Below are positions 24,148 to 35,312 of a stretch of DNA of 64,000 bases, in pieces. Position 1 is the first letter of the stretch, and each line of letters begins with the position of its first letter. The notes below the pieces were generated by a model. That model was not told where the DNA came from, did no database searches, and saw only the letters and a program-made list of their open reading frames with translations. The translations under genes were made by a program, and so were the position numbers. The DNA comes from Gnetum montanum (taxonomy: Eukaryota; Streptophyta; Gnetopsida; Gnetales; Gnetaceae): the NCBI GenBank assembly GCA_015680685.1, contig MNCI01026969.1:93292-157291 (forward strand). Reading direction: 5' to 3'.

Positions 24148-24947
24148 TGATAGGACTCGATATCATATACGTGATATCGCATCCTTCCCTACGATATTGC
24201 GTAGGCGATATCGCAACATGCCGCCAAATCTATAAATAAGAGGCGACTTTCCCTTGTTTCTCCATTTAGATCTAGACCCTTAACAAAACTTTGGTAGTTT
24301 TACCTCTCCAGAGATAGAATAATTTCCATGTGCCCATAGTAGGAGTTCCAAAGTGAACAGATCTTTATTTGAGCAAATATTGTACTTGAGCACAAGTTGG
24401 TGTACAGCAATAAAGATGAACTTTTGGATAAACCTTGTAGTGCATGGACTAAGCTAAATAGGACTTTAATTAATGTTAAATGGTTAAATGCTTTATTAGT
24501 TAATTAATCTTTCTCAACCCTTAACACTCCTAGTTAAGTGCATTCAGTACAACCGCTTCGAGCACATGCGTTACGCTTGGTAATCCCCGCAACGAATAGC
24601 ATTTGGTAATCCCAGAAGGTTGCATTGGTTCAGGGTGTGATCGACAAGTGGGACGGATACTGATGCTAGGCATTAGAACTTAGTTAGTTAAAGTTAGTTA
24701 CTTAGTCTCTTCACCCTTTTTCTTTCTAGCATAGGCGATAAAAGACAAAAGACATAAAAATCACATACCTCAGACTTACTTAACCATACAACTGTGACAA
24801 ATATAAATAAGTCTAGGAAGACAACGAATGATTAACTTTAGGTGTTCTATAAGGCGTGTAGGCACTTAGTCTGTGGAGTTCGACCGAATCACGCATGTAA
24901 CACTCATATTCATATGGTTGAGTGTAGGGGTACCTCGCCACTCATGA
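24148..24947 (+). repeat. 3' LTR of the three-LTR element
   Basis: Starts TGATAGGACTCG after the purine-rich catgggggta and ends CTCATGA, the last CA changed to GA compared with CATCA at 14887. Contains GATAT(C/T) at 24159, 24173, 24193 and 24207, and TATAAATA at 24231. The following gcaac (24948) pairs with gcaat at 14086. Confidence 0.85.
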
Positions 24948-25391
24948 GCAACCTACTAAGTAGAAAATTAAATTCAAAATTTTGATCGTATTCTTAATAA
25001 TGCATTTATATATTTTTATAAAAACCAATAAGGTACATTTTTCTTAAGTCAATAGGCAGCACTCAAAAGAGGTTAGGTTTTTGCTCATTCACCAACACTC
25101 CCAAAACCTTGCCTAGGTAGGATAAACATTGAACTTCTAAGTAATAATCTTTATTTTTTAAAAAAACCAAAGTTCCATTCTAGATATTATCATTAATAAT
25201 TTGAGTACGATGACAAGCAATATAATTTTTAGGTTACGATCCACGTTCAACCACTCCATATGGGAATTGTGATAACATTTAACTTCTCTACTAGATTCTG
25301 GGTTCAATCTATAATGTTAATGGTAAGTCTCCATGCTGCTGCTCTTGGGAAACAGGTTCAACAGCAGATAATGAACAAACAAATAAGTAAA

Positions 25392-25630
25392 CCCCTTTTC
25401 ACCTGTTCGAAAAACTATAATCTTAAGAAAATAAATATGTCAACAGTATTATGAACATCTTGCAATATCTCAAACCGCTTTTCCAAAATCATATTTTCGT
25501 CAGCAGAGGGACCCTTTTCACCTGTTCGAAAAACTATAACCTTAAAAAAATAAATATTTCAACAGTATTATGAACATCTTGTAATATTTCAAACCGCTTT
25601 TCCAAAATCACATTTTCCTTAGAAGAGGGA
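25392..25630 (+). repeat. tandem duplication, about 119-bp unit
   Basis: Two head-to-tail copies start CCCTTTTCACCTGTTCGAAA at about 25393 and 25512, differing at only about ten positions, and both end with 'agaggga'. It lies 0.8 kb beyond the 3' end of the gene on the minus strand. No transposon feature is seen. Confidence 0.9.
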
Positions 25631-26396
25631 TTCATGCCAAGCGAGCAAAGTTATCGTACACGTATCATTCTTTGAGCAAAGCACACTTGTTTTGCTCTTA
25701 ACTCATGTAGGATAAATAAACAAAGGTCACTTGCAGGATAAATACCGAGCTGATGAAATGTTAACTTTAAGAAAGCACACTCCTAGGATAAACAAACAAA
25801 CGCATGAAGATCAACCCTCATTCATAAGTATATGAGAAAATTAAGCTATCTACAAATTACAATTGGGTGTTAACCGGGCTTTTATGGTAATTAGCAAAGT
25901 GATAACCCTCTCCAAACCATCACATATATTACTTGTTTCCTGGCTTATACATGAACACAATGCTTGCTGATACATGTGGAAAGATGAAACAAGAAGAATG
26001 AAGAACGAAGTTTCTCTGGCGTCAAAAAAGAATCTTTCAATTCATTTGTTCTTCATCTTTTATACATTTAAAGCCAAAGCAGAGGTTGCTTTCGTTTATA
26101 CACGATCTTTGAAAGAAGACTGAGATTGCATTTATGGTAAAAAAATTGGAGAACAAAAAAATTGGACATGTGCTACTTGAGTTATCCAAGATTCTTTGAA
26201 TCATCAGTCATGAAAGCAAAGCCAGGCAACAAACAAATTACAAAATGTACAACAATGTGATTTGGGACAAAAATATCTTGTGAAGCCAAACCATTAGGTC
26301 TAATTGGTAAATTTTGCAGGCTTTCATCAGATTCTTTACACAAGTAACAGTTGCAAAAACCTGCAGCATCCCACAGAAAAAATCTTGAAATGTTTG

Positions 26397-27166
26397 TCAA
26401 TCTTCAAATAATGTTCTAGAAACAGATGAAACTTTTGACTCCTTATCAGATGTGTGATCTACAGATTTTTGCAATCCAGAATCATTGTCTGAAACTAACA
26501 AACAAGGACCGGTGAGGGAAATATTATGGTCTTTCATTGAGGCGTTAGATGCGATTCCAGCTTGAAAATAAGGAGTTTCATGAACAACATCAGCACCCAC
26601 TTTTGTTTGACAGTCTAAATTGGCTATTTTCTTGTCATCAAGTCTCCTCATTTTTCGAGCATTCATTGGAGTCTCTAAAACTACATAATCATCAATGAGT
26701 TTCCTTCGTTTCTTGCTTAGCTTTTTTTTTGTCAGCCTTTGGTTGATGCTTAAGATTATAAATGGGCCGTTTTGGAGCCCATACACGTTGCAAATCCCGA
26801 GCTTTGCTTGTGCTTGTAAAATGAGAAAATCTCCAGGCACGTTCCCTTTTCTCTTGTGCTTTCTTAAGTTTACGTTCATAGTCATCTTGAAATTTTACAG
26901 GTTCGTGCTCATTCTTTAAATCATGGGAGCTTTCAATGTCATTCTTTGAGGATTCTGAGATCTGAGCATCTCTATCCTGTTCCGAACTCATTTCGTCAGC
27001 GTTGATATAACCTATACCCTGAGAAGACTCATGACTTTCTTTGTGATCCATTTCAAAGCTCTTTTCATCTGATGTCAAATGTGCTGTAAAATCATATTCG
27101 TATAGCGGATGAAACTCCATCTCCTTGTAAATGTAATCAATAACCTCTTTTAAAGAACCGCCATAC
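26397..27166 (-). CDS. terminal exon: Treslin-like C-terminus
   Basis: Begins GTATGGCGG after TTTTGTGCAG and completes the split Arg codon. Reads YGGSLKEVIDYIYKEMEF, an acidic Ser-rich stretch, KLKKAQEKRERAWRFSHFTS, LQRVWAPKRP, then shifts frame in a run of nine A (complement of 26722-26730) to KKRRKLIDDYVVLETPMNAR, and ends SRTLFED at a stop at 26397. The Lys/Arg-rich part looks like a nuclear localisation region. 26180-26396 is presumed 3' UTR. Confidence 0.6.
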
Positions 27167-27244
27167 CTGCACAAAACTAACCACATTATATAAAAGAAAC
27201 ACGTAATGCAGTTATGCATACATGTAATTAGAGAGTCACCATAC

Positions 27245-27429
27245 CTCGATAATATTACCGTGTCTGCAAATTCAAGAAGAGATTCACCTCCAAAAGTGCC
27301 TCCAGATAAGTTGAACTGGATATTGTCTAGAAGACTGCAGATTTCTTCAGTCAACTTACTCTTCATTTGGTTGACGTTACTCTCAGCAATCCTTGATGCA
27401 AGAATTTCCAAACGAAGAAGAATTTGCAG
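27245..27429 (-). CDS. exon: Sld3/Treslin-domain part
   Basis: 185 nt, phase 0 in and phase 2 out. Reads LQILLRLEILASRIAESNVN then EEICSLLDNIQFNLSGGTFG and LEFADTVILSR. Acceptor GACATGAG precedes CTGCAA; donor follows CGAG as GTATGG. Phase agreement with the upstream exon (ends on a full codon, GATAAG) supports the model. Confidence 0.65.
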
Positions 27430-28927
27430 CTCATGTCTTCAGAGTGATGTAAAGGATAAACAACGATTCTGTAAACTTTGAAAAAAGTACTTATAACTCA
27501 GTTGGTATAACAATGGAAAGAAGAATCTTAGTAACTACCTAATTTGGATGCATGTGATGTCATATAAACATCGTGTTCATCTTTTGAGATCAGAATTTCG
27601 ATTAACATTTGCATGTAGATTAGGTTTTCACAAAGTAATCCGGGATTACCCTTTAAATAAATAAGTTTGTAGGCAGAGGTCATGTCTTGTCAAAATGGTA
27701 AATCTTTACAGGTTTTCAACTTGAGCATGACTAAAGAGTTTTGCAAACATAATTATTAAGAAATCCAAACAGCTTTCTAACCTAAATATAACTGCAATCC
27801 AGGTTGAGAACCAAGGTGTAATATAAAATAACATATAGCTTTAAAAAATATTATGTTATTAAATACTATGGATACAGGATAATCTAATATACTGAAAAGA
27901 AAATTTTATTTTTGTAACAAATGATTTCTACTACCTGGTAGGGGATAAGACCATCTAGGAGCAACCAGAAAAGATTCTAGACAGCCTGCTGCAAGGCAGG
28001 GGTGGGACCTAGGAATTCTTGTTTAAATAAAATAAAAACTGATTTCAATCTCATCTAGCCAAATAGAATAGCAGTCTGGACTCTGAATATCACATGATAA
28101 GTTGAAGATTCAAGTCTCTATTTAAACTTTTTTACCTAGTGATATGGATATATACTTAGAATTTTTCACAAAGCCAACATTTCAAGATGAACTATGGTGT
28201 ATGTATGATGCATGAAACCATGCATGGTAGTTAAGGCACCATGGAGACACTTCCCCTTACCACGTCAGGTAGATGGGAAATGGGAGTAAGTACCTTTTCA
28301 GAATTTTAAAATTATATACAGTAGCACTCACGAAGAAACTTCAATTGCAACAAGGGTAAAGATTTATTTTGGAAGGAAACATTTCTATGGCTTTAACACA
28401 AAAATTGATGCTTCAGATGATCGTCTTTGACCTTTGGCTTTAGCCTGGCATTGTTATTCTAGGCATTGGGTGGGCTTTCCTATCTCTAGGTTGCCTGTAA
28501 ACTGCGATTTTTTAAAGGGAAAAAAGTATTTTGCTCACTGCAGTGGAGGTTTGTTTAAGAAATTTTACTGGAACTAACCCTCATCCATTGATGAAAGAGG
28601 ATACATAAAAACTCCAAAATACACAATTATGCTATCTTAAACAGTGTGTGACTAGTACAGTTACTTTGGTTACAAAGTTACACTGCTAATGAATTATTTC
28701 CCACAGAGGTAATTATGACTTGAGACTGAAAAGATTGTTCTTTGTAAATTTGTAAATTTACATTTCATATTATTGATTGATTTGGTTAAAATATGTCAAA
28801 TATAGAAAACAATTATTTGGAAAAAGCAATGATTGCAAAACCATGAAAACAAAATTCAATTATTCTATGAAGCAAATCAGGAAAAAAAAAAGATATAGTT
28901 TATCAAATAAAAAGGATACTCTCTGAC
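27430..28927 (-). other. intron of the Treslin-like gene
   Basis: About 1.5 kb, GT (28927-28926) to AG (27431-27430), AT-rich with no recognised repeat. Not conserved with any other part of the window. Confidence 0.6.
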
Positions 28928-30837
28928 CTTATCTTCAGAACTATAAACAGGAGGCACTTCAGATATCCCAATTTCTTCTTGTCCAGGTATTGGAGGCAAG
29001 CAATTTCAGTACTTGTCTTTAAGCTTTTTTGGTTTCTTCAAAATTGTCTGTAACACATCCTCATAGCCAGTTTGCTCACTCACGTTCTCTACTTTAGTAC
29101 CACTGTCAGCAGAAACTGAATCTGGAATTACAGTTGTCGCTGCTGCTTGCTCAATAATCAAAGTGACAACCAATTTAGCCAAGGCTTGTTAATCAACCTC
29201 TCTGCTAGAAAGGCCATGCTCAATTTTTTCTTCCAATGAGTCTGTGCCTGATGGATTGCAGAACGTAGAAGCTTCTAGATCACTTACACCATTGGTTAAG
29301 GGAAGCAACTCTCCAGATTTTGTCAAATGTTTGACTGACAAAAGAGCTGCTTCATCAAGTGAGAGATTTGTCTTTCCATTTTGAACTAAAGTATGAGAGG
29401 TTTCTTTCGAATTTAAGGTCAGTGCATGTTTCCCAACATCCAGGCATCCAGCCCCTCACTTTCTTGATTTTCATCAGAATCCAAAACTAATTTCTGTTGA
29501 TTAACATCAATCACCTGAGATTCGTTATAGTCTGATGCTTTCTGCAGGATAGATAACTGCAATGCTGTTTCCAAATTTTTAGAGATTTTCTTCATCCAGC
29601 ACTCCAAAAATTTCAATATTTTTGATTTCTGACAAATGCCTGTAAAATATCTATTCTCTAAAAAGATGTAAGAATCTACATCTGGGCCTGATTTGCTCAA
29701 GATTCTAAGCACCCAAGAGTAGAACAAGGCCCAATTGCTGCACTTCGAATACCCATTCATTTTCAAATACTTGCTAGAAAATGGGGTAGGGGATGCACCA
29801 CATTGGCTTTCACGCCATGCATAAATCAATTCACATGTGGATTCAACAGACTCCTTTGATTCCTGAGATTCAGGAACAACTTGCAATTCAACATCCTTCT
29901 TAGCAGGGGTCTCTGCTTCGGAAGCCCGTGAGCAATCATTCCTAGATAAACCTTGATCATGAGTCTCACAAGCTGATGGACCAACAATTATCGATATCCC
30001 CATTCTTAGAACATAAAGAACTGCTCTGTGAACAGACAGGGGCTGCAAAGCAGCACAGAAAGAAGCATCATCTACATCCGAAATCTTAACCAAGGCAAAA
30101 GAATCTTTTCTTTCCAGGAAAACCAACAACAGGGGCCATGCAGGTTTCCAGAACTCAAATTTTCTTTACACTTAAGTTTCTTCAAAATCTCATCACCAAT
30201 TAAGTCTGAGTCCTTAGCCTGACGCATATCTTCTTTCCCTAAGTTTCCACAATCACTCATTGCATCATCTCTTTTCTTTCTTTTCTTGTTTGAAAACCCA
30301 GCTAAGGTGATTTTATAAGCCACTAATTCAGAAAAATCAGGAAATTTCTCCTTTTCGAAAAAAACAGTAATATTAATTCTTTTCCAATATATTCCACAAC
30401 ACTTCGGAGGCGGCATAGAGCTACCATCGTCCTTGGAAGGAACTTTTGATCCTAAACACTTGGATTGTTCTGATGCAAAGCACTGCAGCTCGGAAGCTTT
30501 GCAGAAAATAGGCTTTCCATCAACATCCTCCAATTCCAAAACCGGATCCACCTTCCCAGAACTGCTTGGCAAACAATTCACAGGGTAAGCAACATCCCTC
30601 CATATCAACGCCATGGGCACCAATCTCGAACCAGCAACAACAGTATCAACAGAAACATACTTCCATCCAATTTTTCCCAGCGCACGACTCCACAGCTCTG
30701 CACTCAATTCTCCAGCCTGAGGAAAATCAATCCAACAAACATGTACATCATGTACATCCCTGCATTTGAAAGAATCACCCAGCGAATCTTTTCGAATAGT
30801 TCTTGGACAGGGAAGAAGTCCAAATGACAAAAGTAAT
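28928..30837 (-). CDS. exon: Treslin-like N-terminal/middle region
   Basis: Open from 30837 to about 30160 in one frame (MSFGLLPCPRTIRKDS, then VDTVVAGSRLVPMALIWRDV), changes frame in the AAAATTT run at 30157-30163, is open again to 29419 (ALQPLSVHRAVLYVL; ESTCELIYAWRE), changes frame once more, and continues (LSLDEAALLSVKHLTKSGEL; GYEDVLQTILKKPKKLKDKY) with TAA at 29189-29191 and TGA at 29006-29008. Ends SSEDK before a GT donor at 28927. Both stops could arise from C-to-T changes (CAA to TAA, CGA to TGA). Confidence 0.6.
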
Positions 30838-32229
30838 CTAGGATGTTGTCAACAAGAATAAGCATCTACAACAACCTCATCTGAATAAGAGAGCACTTCA
30901 AAGATTGAGGTAACCAAAAGGTAACTCCAAGGTCTGATAATTTCAACAAAAGGTTTAGGTGGTTTTACGGTAATAGATTTGGACCCAAACAATGGAATTG
31001 CAATTTAAAGTTTTATCATATGAACACTTAGTTGTGTCATAAGACTCCTTGGTCTTACCCAAATGCATCTAGAAAGGAAATCTTGCAAGACAAAAAGGAA
31101 TAGAGGATAAATCAAAAGGGTAAAGAGAACAAAAAAGTGTGGAGAATCAAGAGAAAAGAAGAAAGTGAAAGAACTCTCAACAATTTTGTAAAATGGAGCA
31201 AAACACCAGAAATAAATGAAATTGGTATGAAAGGAGAAACTTTAAAAGAAGAACCTAAGTTCCAATCTCCTTAGACATCTCGATTTCCATCAGCAAGCAA
31301 GGTAAGTAATGGTAAGTATAGTTATAATCATTATTCCTTAACTTGATGAGATTAGACTAGATTAGTTTTTTTATGAGTGAATGGAAGCTATTGGAAATCC
31401 AAAGAAATTTCCTCTTGATCTTACAAATTTTTGAAGCCATAATATGCTAAAATAGCCTACTTGTGCTACTTTTAAAGTTTTTGTTTATAAATCATGTTCT
31501 TAACTAGAATATAGTGGTTTCAAGTGGTTTAAAGACCTTAACTGTAATTCATGGACTAAAAGCTCATTGTTGAACATTTATTACTATGTAAACATATATC
31601 TCTTGTGCTCCAAACTCTTATTTAAGCTATGGCATTGTTGCTTCCATGTGAAATCATAAAGTTTGATTATTTTTAAAAGGTTTTTGATGTATGGTAATTG
31701 AAGCATTCAAATTGGTAGCTTTAATGTAATTCATGTATCTTTTAAGAAAAGCAACATTTCGAAAGAAATTCCTTGAGCATATGAATTATTTGGTCCTACT
31801 AGGTATTACTTTCAAAATTCTCCAAACTTAATCTTGAGATGGTGCTCCAGATTTATGAAGACATCACCCATCCCTTGTGAAATTTTGAAAGTATGGATGA
31901 TGTTATATGTGTTTTCTTGTGTTGATTTTTTTGGTGATGATTTCAAGGTATTTTTGCCGTGTTTGGGGGCATTTTAAACTTAATTTGACAAATCTAGGAG
32001 GTTATGGGGGTTGTGGAGACTTGTTTGAAGGTGTCCAAAGGTTCCAAACCTCCAAACAAGCATATTTATTTTTAGCCCTAGCAAGATAGACATCTACTCT
32101 AACAATTAGACATCTTAACTGCATTTGAGGTGTCTCCTCTTAACAATAGATGTCTTAGGAGATAGATGGGCAAAGTAACTTGTGAATGGACATTCAAGCA
32201 ATGGATGCATTACAAAAGTTGAAGACTGT
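30838..32229. other. upstream region or intron of the Treslin-like gene
   Basis: Expected to hold the missing first exon(s) on the minus strand, since 30837 is preceded by an AG acceptor and not by a start. I see no convincing N-terminal coding sequence. AT-rich, no transposon signature until the LTR start at 32230. Confidence 0.4.
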
Positions 32230-33151
32230 TGATGAGTTGTGCTCAGCTAGTTGTGTTGATGAGGCCTCATCAACCTAGCCTCATCGATGGGGCCTTGTTG
32301 ACGAGGCCTAGTTGATGCATCTTACCATGCATCGACGAGGCCCTATCAATACAATGTTGGTATTCAGCTATAAATACGCACTTGTAGTTGCACTTATGGC
32401 AAGGAGAGATTGTAGTTGCAATGAAGCTCTTGCAGTTTCTCCATTTGAAAGTTAGAATTTCTCCTCGAGTGCCAACTGCAAGAGTCATTGAGTGTATAGG
32501 TCTTTATTACTGGATCATGATAGTTTGTGTGATAATAAAGATAAGCTTTTTGATAAACCGTATAGCACTTTGGATAGATTAGCTATTTTATTTATGCATT
32601 TATTATTTTCAATGATTTATTTAATATTTGCACTTATTTATTAAATGTTTTTAGTAATTAAGTTAAAAAAGCAATGAAGATAGATATATTAAACACATAA
32701 GTATGACCACATTGGGTGTAACACGTATTCGTTTGGTAATCCTAGCAATGTTATTGCTTGGTTTGCCCAGTAGCATAGTGCTTGGTCACCTAGTAGTGGG
32801 TACGTGGGTTTAGGACGTGTATGGAAAATGGGATCAGATGCTTATGTTAGGAATAGTTAAATGCTAGTTAATTAGTTAATTTAGATTAGTTAATCAAATT
32901 CCTTTTATCTACATTTTGAGCAGCAAACTATAAAACATAAAATGATAAAAATCAGATGACTCAATTACACTTAACCATACCAATGAACATCACAAGTGTA
33001 ATTGGGAAGACAACGATTGACCTTAAGGTAGGACTCACTTCCTAAAGGACTAGTGTACTATAAATGATAAAGTCCACAGAATTCAACCAGATCGCATGTG
33101 AACACTTTGTGATTTATATGTTTGGGTGTAGGGGTACCTCACTGCTCATCA
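32230..33151 (+). repeat. LTR with GATGRGGCC-type U3
   Basis: TGATGAGTTG...CTCATCA ends. Between 32255 and 32345 are repeated and inverted GATGAGGCC, GATGGGGCC, GACGAGGCC and GGCCTCATC/GGCCCTATC blocks, followed by CTATAAATACG (TATA box) near 32371. Downstream, CAAGAGTCATTGAGTG, GATAATAAAGATAAGC, two TTTGGTAATCC/TTGGTCACC repeats and GTGTAGGGGTACCTCAC match the other LTRs, so only the U3 part differs from 14091. Confidence 0.75.
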
Positions 33152-33306
33152 TTAGCATCATTGCCTAGAACTTTGTTTGTGGAATGTGCGCTATTTAGGT
33201 CTAAGTGAATACCATTAATATTATTGTACAAACCTCAAGGTCAATATCTTTCCCACTATACATAGAATTACAAAAGCACACTCATATTTTTATTTTGTTT
33301 TGCAAA

Positions 33307-35312
33307 ATGTCTTCTTCTAACAAACATGAAGATACCAAACCATTGGTTCCATAGGAGTGGAAAGTGGTATATACTCATCCAGATGAGTTTGTGTCAAACC
33401 TCACCTTCATCCTACATTAGGATGAATAGATGCGATGGTGTAATATGGAGGGCAACATTGTCTTGCCCCTTGATAAATCTATCCCTAGGATGCTGTTTAA
33501 AATCCTTAAGAAGTTGGGCACAACTAATCTTTATGAAGAATAGGTTGTGGGTGGATATGACACTTGAAACTACTTTCCAACTGAAACACAACACAAATGA
33601 GATTGACATTAGGAAAATCTTCATGATGCTACGAAGGGGAAACATTTCACTAATCCCTTATTCCTACTAGATTAAAATGACAATGAGGATCCTCCCTTGG
33701 AAGATTCTCAACATGAAGATTCTCCATCCTCAATTACTAATGACAAGGGTGTGACTTGACCCTGTGATCCATTATTAATAAACTAGGTTCAGGAGGAATT
33801 GACAACCAAGGTAGGGACTCAGGTAAGCATAACAATAGCAAGGGATCTAAGGATAGTGATCATCATAAGCATAAGAGTGATGGTAGACACTATAATGGTA
33901 GTGGCGGTCCACCTTCCTCTTCATCCTCTTCATCTAATTTTGAACATTCCTCTTTTTCTAATGGTTATCATAGAAGAAACCATTAAAAAAATCTTGATGA
34001 AGGTGATCAATCAAATAATAATGACCATGAAGGCCACCAAAATCGAAGGGGTGGATGAAACCATCATCAGTGTCATCGACATAGCAATGATGATGAACCT
34101 CTATTAGTGACTCAAAGTATGCTTACCATTGTAGAGGTAGTAAAAATCCCAACCAAGCATAGATAGTAAGATTAAGTGATTAGACATGAATAATATCCCA
34201 AGATTTAAGGAAGGATACAACTCTGATCTGCAAACACATCTACAAGCTTTTCATGATGCCTATGCCTTACAGAACATAGAGAATGAGTGACAGAACCTCA
34301 AGCTTTTCCCAAGGACACTCATCAAGGAAGCTGAAAATTGGTGCTGGTATTTGGAGCTAGAATCTATCCATAGATGAAGTACCATGCTAGAGTTATTTAA
34401 TGAAAAATATCAAATGTACTCTAGAGTGTCTAATCTAAGAAGGTAAATCCAAGGTTGGAAACAAAGAGCACATGAACCCTTGGATGCCACCATGGGTTGA
34501 TACTATTCACTCTTACACCAGTGCCTTATCCATGGTTATTCTTAGAGGGAACAAATTTGCCACATCATAGATGGGCTCAGAGTAGAAACAAGAAGAACCC
34601 TTTGGGTGTATGCCCAAGGAAGATTGTTTGAATTGAGAACTCATCAAGTCCAAAGGCTAATTGAGCAAGTAGTAAAAGAAAAAGATGAGCTACAAAAAAG
34701 GGAAAGTGCTAAAGAGTATAATAGGGACCCTTCCATTAGAAAATGAGGGGTTCAATTTTGTGATGAGGAGGAGTCATGACTTGATGAAGTGGTGAATAGA
34801 AAGACTTTGCCCATCCAAAAATCTATTTCTGATATTTCGGCAAAGGTTGACAAGTTATGGGACTCTTTGGATGAGAAATTTTAAACTGCTTTGAATATTG
34901 TTGAAGAATCCAAAGAGAAAAGTAGTAATCATAATTGTAGGAGGCGAAAAGAAGCTGAATCTACCTACCAAAGAGGTAAGGCAAAAGATGCTATAGTAGA
35001 CGAAGTTGTGGAGGTTGACTCTGATGATGAAATGGAATGTGACATCTATCAATATGAACATCCAAAGGGATGTTTCCCTATGGTCTCACATTTACAAGAG
35101 TCGGGTGTGTACACATTGAATCCACATCTAGCATGTAGGCAAGCACCAAGATGATTACCTTATCCTCAAGGTAATCCAAGGCAGTTCTACCAACAACAAC
35201 AAGCTTACTACCCAAGTGGAACTTCTCCAAAATTGTATGAACAATACCAATAGTGGTACCAATCACAATCATGGGGAATGCCACCACCAAGGTAGTAGTA
35301 CATATTAGTGGA
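33307..35312 (+). pseudogene. gag: gag of the 32230 element
   Basis: Segments VVYTHPDEFVSNLTFILH (about 33365), GNIVLPLDKSIPRMLFKIL (33450), FNEKYQMYSRVSNLRR-type gag core (about 34400), and DEMECDIYQYEHPKGCFPMV (about 35020-35090). Here the second Cys of the zinc-knuckle-like motif is Tyr. Many stops and frame changes, including at 33540 and 34330. The same domain order as gag at 15121 supports common ancestry. Confidence 0.7.

Larger units (their letters stand above)
14091..24947 (+). mobile_element. three-LTR, non-autonomous Ty3/gypsy element (gag-protease only)
   Basis: Structure: 5' LTR 14091-14887; primer site 14889-14906; gag and protease 15121-18139; non-coding 3' region to 20310; second LTR 20311-21071 lacking its last ~70 bases; a second copy of the internal region from the end of gag onward (21068-24147); 3' LTR 24148-24947. 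No RT, RNase H or integrase blocks are visible, so mobilisation would need pol from a partner. Flanking 5-mers gcaat (14086-14090) and gcaac (24948-24952) look like a target duplication with one change, supporting one insertion that later gained the internal duplication, or inserted already duplicated. Confidence 0.85.
26397..30837 (-). pseudogene. Treslin/TICRR/SLD3-like replication initiation factor, damaged
   Basis: Three exons on the minus strand: 30837-28928, 27429-27245 and 27166-26397, with GT-AG introns. The first exon (its 5' end is an acceptor, CCTAG) reads VHVCWIDFPQAGELSAELWS..., then PAWPLLLVFLERKDSFALVK. The second and third contain LQILLRLEILASRIAESN, EEICSLLDNIQFNLSGG, RERAWRFSHFTS, LQRVWAPKRP and DDYVVLETPMNARKM. 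From memory of the family, these fit the Sld3/Treslin domain and C-terminus of plant Treslin-like proteins, which bring CDC45 to origins under CDK control. Frameshifts at ~30160, ~29425 and 26722-26730 and stops at 29189 and 29006 break it. The N-terminal exon was not found. Either a decaying gene or a sequence with base errors; the introns exclude a processed copy. Confidence 0.6.
32230..35312 (+). mobile_element. gypsy-family element, 5' LTR plus gag, truncated
   Basis: LTR at 32230-33151 followed after one base by TTAGCATCATTGCCTAGAAC, a decayed tRNA-Asp-type primer site, then gag to about 35312, where colinearity with the element at 14091 stops. What follows is unrelated AT-rich DNA. The matching 3' LTR of the same class is at 48587-49467. 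The 5-mers beside the pair are actgt and catgt, which do not match well, so one original insertion is possible but unproven. Confidence 0.7.

Noticed and set aside
26182-26400. Extra C-terminal exon of the Treslin-like gene
   Set aside because: The 72-aa frame has no family similarity that I recognise and lies after a plausible stop; treated as 3' UTR.
30840-30960. Upstream coding extension of the Treslin-like gene (PKPFVEIIRPWSYLLV)
   Set aside because: It is in a frame ending with a stop just before the exon and has no known match; kept as intron or upstream DNA.
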